Assembly (NCBI GenBank): GCA_027924585.1
Contig: BSBM01001138.1
Location: 15,364,501 to 15,428,500 of the forward strand
Direction: 5' to 3'
Length of the DNA stretch: 64,000 nucleotides
From: Larix kaempferi
Taxonomy: Eukaryota; Streptophyta; Pinopsida; Pinales; Pinaceae
Under the pieces are notes generated by a model that was given only the letters and a program-made list of their open reading frames with translations, ran no database searches and was not told the DNA's origin. The stretch's first letter is position 1; each line of letters begins with the position of its first letter. A program made the translations under genes and the position numbers. This document shows positions 57,198 through 64,000 of the stretch, piece by piece.

Positions 57198-59080
57198 GTT
57201 TGCGCCGCCAACGCTTTACCCCTGTATACAGTCTACGTCGGGCGATCTGTGCCTAACCACAGACTGTGCTGGTCTTTTAATATTGGTGCTTGGTCTATCC
57301 ACTCTCCAAATTTTGATTTTGGCTTCATCCATAGACTTCTCTGTGCTGTACCTTCCAGTCAAAGACCTCCTTATTCAGCATTGTTTGTGACCGGTTTGCT
57401 TGTGTTGATTTTTGGGTTCCATTTGGTCAAGTGAGATATTTGGTGGTGGAGGGAAATTACAATCCCCCACTGTCATCCGCTCGATCTTGCATTCCCTTAT
57501 TCAACTTGCCAGCTCTATTCAACATGTTAGATCTGATTTCCAAACCCTTCTTACACTTAGCCATTTAGGTTTGCTTGCATTTTATTGATTTTGAGTGACT
57601 TAAGTGTCTTTGGGTTCATTTGAGTGCTTGTTATTTTTCTTTGAGAATTTATGAGCTATTAGGGTGCTACGATTAGTCTCTTGTTTTTTGCTATTTATGT
57701 CTGAAAAACATACTTATTACCAAATCTTGTTTTGATATACACCTTGAAAAAATCGGAAGTGTCTCATTCCTTCGTTTCCAAAATCATTTGGAATTTTGGT
57801 AGGGTTGTTTCTTGCATTGGAATTCGTCATTTGTCAATCTTTGAGAAGTTTGAAAAGGAAATCAATTAATTGTATTTTTTCTTAACTATGAATTATCCAT
57901 CTTTTTGAAAAAATCAAGTGAATTCAAGCTTTTGCAAAGTGGTTCCAAGTTTGAAGCATTTTATGCACTTTTGATCTTTTCATGCTTTTTAGTTAGTTTT
58001 TGCGAAAATTAAGAGTTAGTGCATGCTAGATAGAAATTCTCCCTTTTCATTAATACTTAGTTTTATTCTAGTTGGAAAAGACAAAAATAAAAAAACTTTT
58101 GATTTGATGTGTTGTTTATTTTTTTGTTTTGTTTGAAAAATGGAAAAGAGTGCTTTCATCATCTTTGGTAGACTTTGAACTTTTGGGAATTTTGTCATTT
58201 TTAGATCATTGGAAAAATAATTTCTCCTTCCCTTACATAGATTTCATCAAAAGAAAGAGTGCATTTTCATGTAGTTAGGGTTGCATTATGTTTAAATTTC
58301 TGTCTTCACCTCATGCATTCACCTAACTGTCCAGATAAAATTTACCAGTAGAACTAGGTTAAAATTTACTAGTAACTTGTGTGTTAAGTTAGTGACGTGT
58401 TCCAATGTCGTAAAACGTGGCAGTTGTTGTTATTTTCCTGCACTGCATCATGGGGCACAGTAGTTCTTCCATGTACCAACCGGTATATCGAAGGCTCTTT
58501 CACGTACCTTAGGGTATATCGAAAGGAACTTCACGTACTCGGTAGTATATAAGAAGGCTCTTGTCGTACAATTGTGCATTAGACAACACCACTATAGATT
58601 TGAGTTCCCACGTACCTTGTGTATATTGAGAGACACTCCTAGGATTCCTGAAACCAACCAAGCGAACCATTTGGCCATCTTGGCAGAGAAATACACCGAG
58701 AACAGCACTCGGGGAGCTACTATGCATGTACTATCAGGTAGTCAGGTTATATGGTCAAGGCTACGGTCCTAATCCTCCCTGGTTAATGCTCTGGAAAATT
58801 GGGCCGGGTATAACTGTTGGACCCTAGAGTATATCGCGAGTTGCGAAGCCTTGAAAATCCTGTGAGGTTCCAAACTTTTGAATCCACACCTATCACATAA
58901 GTTTGCTTGCGGCCTTAGTTTGTGTAGATTTTTCTGGATTGCTTTTCTTTTGTATAGAACACACTTAGGATAAATTTTGGTTCGGTCATTCTGGTTGAAC
59001 AACCTTTGAGAAGGTCTTGTAGAATTTTAAACTTGCCACCCGAATATCCCCTTTACCCAGAGGTACTTTCGAGGGTAAGC
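57198..59080 (+). other. Long leader of the Ty3/gypsy element
   Basis: After the possible PBS at about 57199-57215 lies a 1.9-kb region without coding domains. At 58470-58561 a unit of about 31 bp occurs three times, each with cacgtacc...gtatatcgaagg. Many retroelement leaders carry such repeats, but their role here is unknown. Confidence 0.45.
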
Positions 59081-60169
59081 ATGGATCCAGCAACTGCTGC
59101 AATGTCACTTGAAGCAAAAAGCTCCACCATGGAGTCAGGAGTGAACTTTTCGCTTCCTTTGATTGCACTAGTCACTGACCCTCCAAGGTATGTGACCATG
59201 GAACCGTCTACTTCATGAGACACCTCCTTCCACCATTCGATGGAAGGAGAGCCTGGGACTACCGAATGGTTTAATCAACCCCAGGATTAACCTGTATCCA
59301 CAACTTTTGGTCCATTTGCATCTTTTTGGGAAACCACTCTAGGTCAACAATGGGCTCATTTTTCCATCTCACCTTTGAGTTGGGCTTCCCATGAGGAACT
59401 TCTGGCACCCTTTCGTAACCGCCTGAACCGGATCCGTACAGTCGACGAGGAGCTTAGAAGACAAAGCCTCCCATGAAGGGATCAGGATCCGAAGGTACCC
59501 ATATTTTGACATACCCAATTGCATTCTTTATCTTATGATTCACCGGAAACACCTGCACCCAATATGACCACTTATGAACCTGGTCAACCCTCATTTCCTG
59601 CAAGTACACCTCTTAATCAGGAGACCGGTTCCATACCTCAGATGACTGACAACATTGAAGGACAATTGTCCAACACCCCACTTACTACTACTGGAACACT
59701 AGCTCCTCCCCCACCCCAAAACTCGAGGGGGGGATACTCTTTACCTCCTAATTTCATCATAATTAATGTTCCTCCGCTAGTAAGTCAACATCAATCTATT
59801 ATGAGTCAACCATCAACCAGTGGTCAAAAAATTGTTACTGGGGGAAACCCTTATTCTCTAGCCATAATACGAGTGGAGGACTTCCAATTGGTCACTTCGT
59901 TGGTAGCTCCTTACCCGTTGTGGGATCCACCATGGGATTACATCATGGTGGGGGACCATCCAACCCAACTCAACCACCATGTAGTCACGCGTATCCAGGT
60001 CATATTGACCCTGTGTCGGGACAATTCAATCTTGGAAACGTACTCCACAGGATACCTTATCCCAAAAACCCATACACTCCATGGGGACATTATAATGTTG
60101 CACCAATTGGACCCCCACTGACTTTTCCTCATGTCTCACCACCCCCACAACCATTTGGTCCACCCCCAC

Positions 60170-60405
60170 TGTTGTGAATATTTAATTAATATTATTATTT
60201 ATAAATTAATAGATTATTAGGTTACTAGTGAAAGGGAGTAACCTTTCACTATGCTTGTTCAAAGTCCTATAAAGGCAATCTTATTGTAATTTTATCATCA
60301 TCCATCAAATATATTATTCTTTATTTATTAATTATGGAAGCTGGTTTCACTTCTTAACTCCTTAATCGAACCCGGTTAACTCCGCAACCAGACACAGTTG
60401 CTGCA
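60170..60405 (+). repeat. 5' LTR of the TR-GAG element
   Basis: It begins tgttgtgaatatt and ends gttgctgca. A possible TATA box (cctataaagg) lies at about 60268. Confidence 0.85.
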
Positions 60406-60449
60406 TTTGGTCCAAAACCATGGTGGAACTAAAAGAGTAAATCAAAAAA

Positions 60450-61883
60450 ATGGAGAAGGACATCAAATCCCTTGTCGCTAACCAAAAAAACTTGAAGGAA
60501 GAGATGAAAAATAACAATACAATGCTTAAAAAAGAAATCAAAGATGAAGTTGTTCTGGTACTAGAAAGAAGCCTGGATGAAAAATTTGACATCTTGAATG
60601 AAAAACAAAAAGACTTGGATGACAAAATGAGTACTATGACTCAAAACATAAACACCATAACCCAGAACTTGATCACCATGACGCGGAACTATAATACATT
60701 AATGGAGGTGTTACAAAGACTAATGCCTAAGACACACCAAGTCAGCAGTCCAGACATGCTAGATGCCTCATTTCATATTTTCACATAGGAAGCACTTGCC
60801 AAGAATCAAGAAGAATTGCAAAAAGAAATAAAGATTAACAACGTGACGCTTAAGCAAGAGATAGAAACAAAAGTACTGCCAGATATGGAGGCACGATTAA
60901 ACAACAAAATAGAAGCTATCAGTATGATAGTAGAGAATAAAAAAGCTAAAAATCACCGCCAACAACGAAGCAGTTCAAATATGTCACTTACATCATCTAG
61001 TAGTTCCGATCCACCATCAAATTGTAAATCAAAAGGAAATCAATATCACCCTTACATAGTGTACCCACCTAAGGCAAAAATAAAGTTGTCGAAATACAAT
61101 GGAAGTGAATACCAATGCGTTCCTTGGATAAACAAAGCAGAAGAATACTTCGACATTTACAATATTCAATCTGACGAGGAGAAGGTGAAATATGCGTCAA
61201 TGCATATGGAAGGGTACACCTATAATTGGTAATTATGGTGGAAGAGAGACAATTTTTCCTACACTTGGAACCTGTTCAAAAATGATTTTTTTAATAGGTT
61301 TCAAGGAATCAAAGAAGATGAATTTTTCAGTAAACTTACCAGATTACAACAGGTTGGAAGCATAGAGGAATTCACACATCAGTGGGAATCCTTATCGACA
61401 CGAGTATTTGGGTTGTCTGACAAGAAAAGACTCGAAACCTATTTAGGAGGTCTTAAACCATACCTCCAAAAAGAGTTAAAGTTACATGATATACCTAACA
61501 TAGAAGTAGCAAGACATAAAGCAAAAGCCGTAGAACACAAATTGGAAGGAATAAAAAAACAAGAGGCGATAACCATTATCGACGAGAAAAAGAGACACAA
61601 TGTAGGTACTATGCGGATACTTGGTCACTCGGCCATCAATGCCACAAACCTCCATCATATGCCTATGAAATGGAAAATAGATCAATGTCATCTAACAGTT
61701 ACTTTGATAATAGAAAAAAGAAGAAAAGCATATGTCGTCGATGCAGTGATGATTGGACCCCAGGCCATAAATGTAGGAACAATCAGACAATACAGTGCAG
61801 AATCACCAATGGAGAAGAAGTGCAAGTCTCTATACAAAAAATCTCATCCGATCCTAATACCGACACCGAATATGAATGAATGA
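60450..61883 (+). pseudogene. Ty3-type gag of the TR-GAG element
   Basis: One frame runs from ATG at 60450 to about 61600 with two stops (TAG at 60786, TAA at 61230). The N-terminus is a coiled coil rich in Lys/Asn/Thr. The middle has the Retrotrans_gag pattern: KIKLSKYNGSEYQCVPWINK, EGYTYNW, FNRFQGIKEDEFFSKLTRLQ. The C-terminus, after a frameshift at about 61615-61670, has a zinc knuckle CRRCSDDWTPGHKC, as in chromovirus-like Ty3 Gag. In life it would pack RNA into particles. It is non-functional now. Confidence 0.8.
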
Positions 61884-61939
61884 CGACATTAGGAAAATAC
61901 TCAAGCTTTGAGGACAAAGCTTTCATAAGGGGAAGGCAA
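61880..61939 (+). other. Hairpin and polypurine tract of the TR-GAG element
   Basis: The short inverted repeat aagctttgaggacaaagctt (near 61900) is followed by the PPT aaggggaaggcaa right before the LTR. The same pair precedes the 3' LTR of the neighbouring small element at 63702-63731. Confidence 0.65.
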
Positions 61940-62175
61940 TGTTATGAATATTTAATTAATATTATTATTTATAAATTAATAGATTATTAGGTTACTAGTG
62001 AAAGGGCGTAACCCTTCACTATGCTTGCTCAAAGTCCTATAAAGGCAATCTTATTGTAATTTTGTCATCATCCATCAAATATATTATTCTTTATTTATTA
62101 ATTATGGAAGCTAGTTTCACTTCTTAACTCCTTAATCAGACACGGTTAACTCCACAATTGGACACGGTTGCTACA
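61940..62175 (+). repeat. 3' LTR of the TR-GAG element
   Basis: It begins tgttatgaatatt and ends gttgctaca beside the TSD copy cccac. Confidence 0.85.
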
Positions 62176-62695
62176 CCCACCTCCTTCTGGAGACAGTGGA
62201 CCCCCACCTCATTCAGGAGGGGGTGGACCTCCACCTTCTGGCGGAGGAGGAGGCCCACCTCATTCTGGCGGTGGGGGCCCACCATACTCCAGTGGCAGGG
62301 GTGGATGACCACCACCTTCTAGTAGCGGTGGACCCCCACCTTTTGGAGGAGGTCCACCTTATTTTGGACGTAGTGGCCCACCCTATTCCGACGGCGGAGG
62401 CGGTGGCCCACCCTATTCCGCCGGCAGAGGCGGCGTACCCCCTCATTCCGAAGGCGGAGTAGGACCTCTACCTTCCGGTGGGGGCCCACCTTATTCCAGC
62501 GGTGGAGGACCCACACTTCCTGTGGTGGACCACCCTATTATGGCGCCGGGACACCATTTGGCCCACCACCCAACCCAGGCAGCCCACCCCCTTATGGTCA
62601 ATTGCTGTGAATATTTATTTAATATTATTATTTATAAATTAATAGATTATTAGGTTACTAGTGAAAGGGCGTAACCCTTCACTATGCTTGATCAA

Positions 62696-63385
62696 GCCAT
62701 ATATTTTAACAATCAAATTGACACCCTTAACCAAGTGATGGAGCAACATACGTTTACCATGCACCCGCGATAGGAATTTCATGACACAAGTTCAATCAAA
62801 GACGAATCCTCTTTGAGAAACGCATTAAAATGCATTAATTGTGCTTAAAATATCCTAAGTGGAGCAAAAAACCTAAAAAATATTCAAAAGTGGGTTTTCA
62901 CTTGAAAATAATCAAAAGGAGGAAAATGACTAATCCCACATTTAAAAGAGAAACCTAATGCTCATCTCCCAATGCTATATAAGAAAGGCATGGGAGGCAT
63001 GGTAAAGGGAGCCAAAAAGAGCAAAGGCATGCTGAGGAGATTCTAAAGGAAGGAGAAGAGCTCCAAGTCTTCAAAAGCAAGGATGAAGGAAGGAGAATTT
63101 ATGGCAAGGGAGGAGGATTCATGCCTGGATTCCTGGTAATCATGTATCTTCTCCATTGTTTTAGCATGAATTGATTCAAGTTTCTGCCATTTTAGTGTTG
63201 AATGTTTGCTTATCTTGCATGGCTTTAATTCTGAAATGTTCTTAGATCTTAATGAGTTTTGATTAATGAATCTAGATCTGAAGATGCTTGTGATAATCTT
63301 TTCATTTCTGACGTAGAGGCTCACCATCTCTTAGCAAAATAGTTAAGCTAGTGTAGACACATCCCTGCACAAATTACTGTTATCA
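62696..63385. mobile_element. Insertion of ~684 bp in the left LTR of the TRIM-like element
   Basis: The left LTR follows the right LTR up to gcttgatcaa, then unrelated sequence runs to about 63380, where the LTR resumes at tataaaaggaaatcttattg. Length excess over the partner LTR is 684 bp. Inside are a TATA-like tatataaga (about 62975) and no clear coding frame. TIR or LTR ends and a TSD were not resolved, so the type is unknown. Confidence 0.6.
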
Positions 63386-63503
63386 CTATAAAAGGAAATC
63401 TTATTGTAATTTATCATCATCATCTAATATATTATTCTTATTTATCATTCAATATGAGAGTCGGATTTGACTATTAACAGTCCAACCAGATACGGTTGTT
63501 GCA

Positions 63504-63731
63504 ATTGGTATCAGAGTAGGAGTACAATAGTAAACATAATGGAGTACAAATTCAAGTTACAAATGAAAGGAAGATGACAAACTATTGCGTAAATACCAAG
63601 CATATAACCTAATACCAGTTCTAAAAAAGACATAAAGGAAGTAATGACATTGTTTCAACACAAAACGAGAATGAAAAGATGACAACAATAATCTAAGCTT
63701 TGAGGACAAAGCTTTCCTAAGGGGAAGGCAA
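63504..63731 (+). other. Internal region of the TRIM-like element
   Basis: It contains the PBS attggtatcagagtaggag, no open frame of interest, and the hairpin aagctttgaggacaaagctt followed by a PPT. The tail resembles the 3' end of the gag-only element. Confidence 0.7.
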
Positions 63732-63948
63732 TGCTGTGAATATTTATTTAATATTATGATTTATAAATTAATAGATTATTAGGTTACTAGTGAAAGGGCA
63801 TAACCCTTCACTATGCTTGATCAAACCCTATAAAATGCAATCTTATTGTAATTTATCATCATCATCATCTAATATATTATGCTTATTTATCATTTAATAT
63901 GAGAGTCGGATTCGACTATTAACAGTCCAACCGGATATGGTTGTTGCA
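63732..63948 (+). repeat. 3' LTR of the TRIM-like element
   Basis: It begins tgctgtgaatattt and ends ttgttgca before TSD copy tcaat. It includes the TATA-like cctataaaatgc. Confidence 0.85.
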
Positions 63949-64000
63949 TCAATTCCCTATGGGAGGACCTTATAATCAATCGATTCAAGGTCCTACTGGT

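Larger units (their letters stand above)
60170..62175 (+). mobile_element. Gag-only small LTR element (TR-GAG type)
   Basis: LTRs of 236 bp at 60170-60405 and 61940-62175 differ at roughly 14 positions by eye. The TSD cccac is perfect (60165-60169 and 62176-62180). The internal region has a complete gag pattern and no pol. A PPT aaggggaaggcaa precedes the 3' LTR, and the 5' LTR is followed by tttggtccaaaacc. This fits the TR-GAG class of non-autonomous elements that keep only a gag gene and borrow RT and integrase. It sits inside the Pro/Gly-rich gag of another element. Confidence 0.85.
62603..63948 (+). mobile_element. TRIM-like miniature LTR element, related to the TR-GAG element
   Basis: Left LTR 62603-63503, right LTR 63732-63948 (217 bp), internal only about 228 bp with a PBS (tggtatcagag, near 63506) and PPT (aaggggaaggcaa). 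The TSD tcaat is perfect (62598-62602 and 63949-63953). LTR starts (tgctgtgaatatt) and PPT resemble those of the gag-only element, so both belong to one family. The left LTR is 684 bp longer because of an insertion. No coding capacity: it is a passive element needing others' enzymes. Confidence 0.8.
59081..64000 (+). pseudogene. Pro/Gly-rich gag of a Ty3/gypsy element, interrupted twice
   Basis: Coding-like sequence runs from about 59081 (MDPATAAMSLEAKSS) through 59519-60169. It resumes at 62176-62602 and again at 63949-64000, separated by two small elements. At both breaks the reading joins in frame if one TSD copy and the insert are disregarded. The first part is Ser/Thr/Pro-rich, the second a GC-rich repeat of Gly-Gly-Pro-Pro-Tyr/His-Ser type units, the third Gly/Tyr/Pro-rich. 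Frame shifts occur near 59840 and 62310-62540. Assigning it as gag comes from the preceding LTR/PBS and is inference. Confidence 0.5.

Noticed and set aside
60362-60625. Open frame on minus over the gag-only element
   Set aside because: Antisense shadow of the Lys-rich coiled-coil part of gag.
62213-62516. Gly/Ser/Thr-rich open frames on both strands of the GC-rich tract
   Set aside because: They are shadows of the same repeat. The plus-strand frame joining the flanking Pro/Gly code across the inserts is the better explanation.

Overview
The window is a gene-poor, AT-rich stretch of a large seed-plant nuclear genome, dominated by nested, decaying LTR retrotransposons. Non-LTR remnants, one DNA element, tandem repeats and one small host-gene fragment (a PPR motif) fill the rest. 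The repeat style (very long LTRs of 4.3 and 4.9 kb, about 6% divergence between paired LTRs in the stretches I compared by eye, deep nesting) suggests a gymnosperm such as a conifer. That is inference; no single-copy gene fixes the species. No intact host gene was found.

Layout. 1-175: the 3' end of an LTR related to the big element at 33-50 kb, abutting the integrase of a second element. 176-4440: a broken Ty3/gypsy element on the minus strand (integrase, RNase H, RT, protease, gag, Met-type PBS, LTR). 5747-8026: a short Copia deletion derivative on minus (two ~725-bp LTRs, PBS, PPT, residual RNase H tail). 8027-9321: diverged repeats. 9322-28560: an old Ty1/copia element on minus (LTRs 9322-9789 and 28114-28560) whose gag is split by a 13.1-kb plus-strand element at 13218-26305 with 4.29-kb LTRs and no pol. 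That element is itself split by a 1.78-kb TIR element with an 8-bp TSD (20089-21866). 29320-30165: a LINE 3' fragment. 30.7-33 kb: local duplications.

33182-50289: a complete 17.1-kb Ty3/gypsy element of the Tat/Ogre type on the minus strand, with 4.9-kb LTRs, a tRNA-Asp-type PBS and TSD tgagt/cgagt. Its pol order is protease, extra (archaeal-like) RNase H, RT, degenerate RNase H, integrase. Each LTR carries a decayed ORF of about 1,075 codons on the sense strand, downstream of a TATA box, so the element appears to carry a gene inside its LTR. This is the most unusual thing in the window.

50290-55644: non-coding DNA with several minisatellites and a PPR-motif fragment (55069-55335). From about 55645 to the right edge: the 5' half of a plus-strand Ty3/gypsy element (tentative LTR, leader, Pro/Gly-rich gag). 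Its gag is interrupted by two related small elements: a gag-only element (60170-62175, TSD cccac) and a miniature TRIM-like element (62603-63948, TSD tcaat), the latter with a 684-bp insertion in its left LTR.

How the parts work together: they are competing mobile elements, not a pathway. The non-autonomous ones (13218-26305, 60170-62175, 62603-63948, 5747-8026) keep the cis signals (LTR, PBS, PPT) and must have relied on RT and integrase from relatives elsewhere. None of the coding regions read here is intact today.
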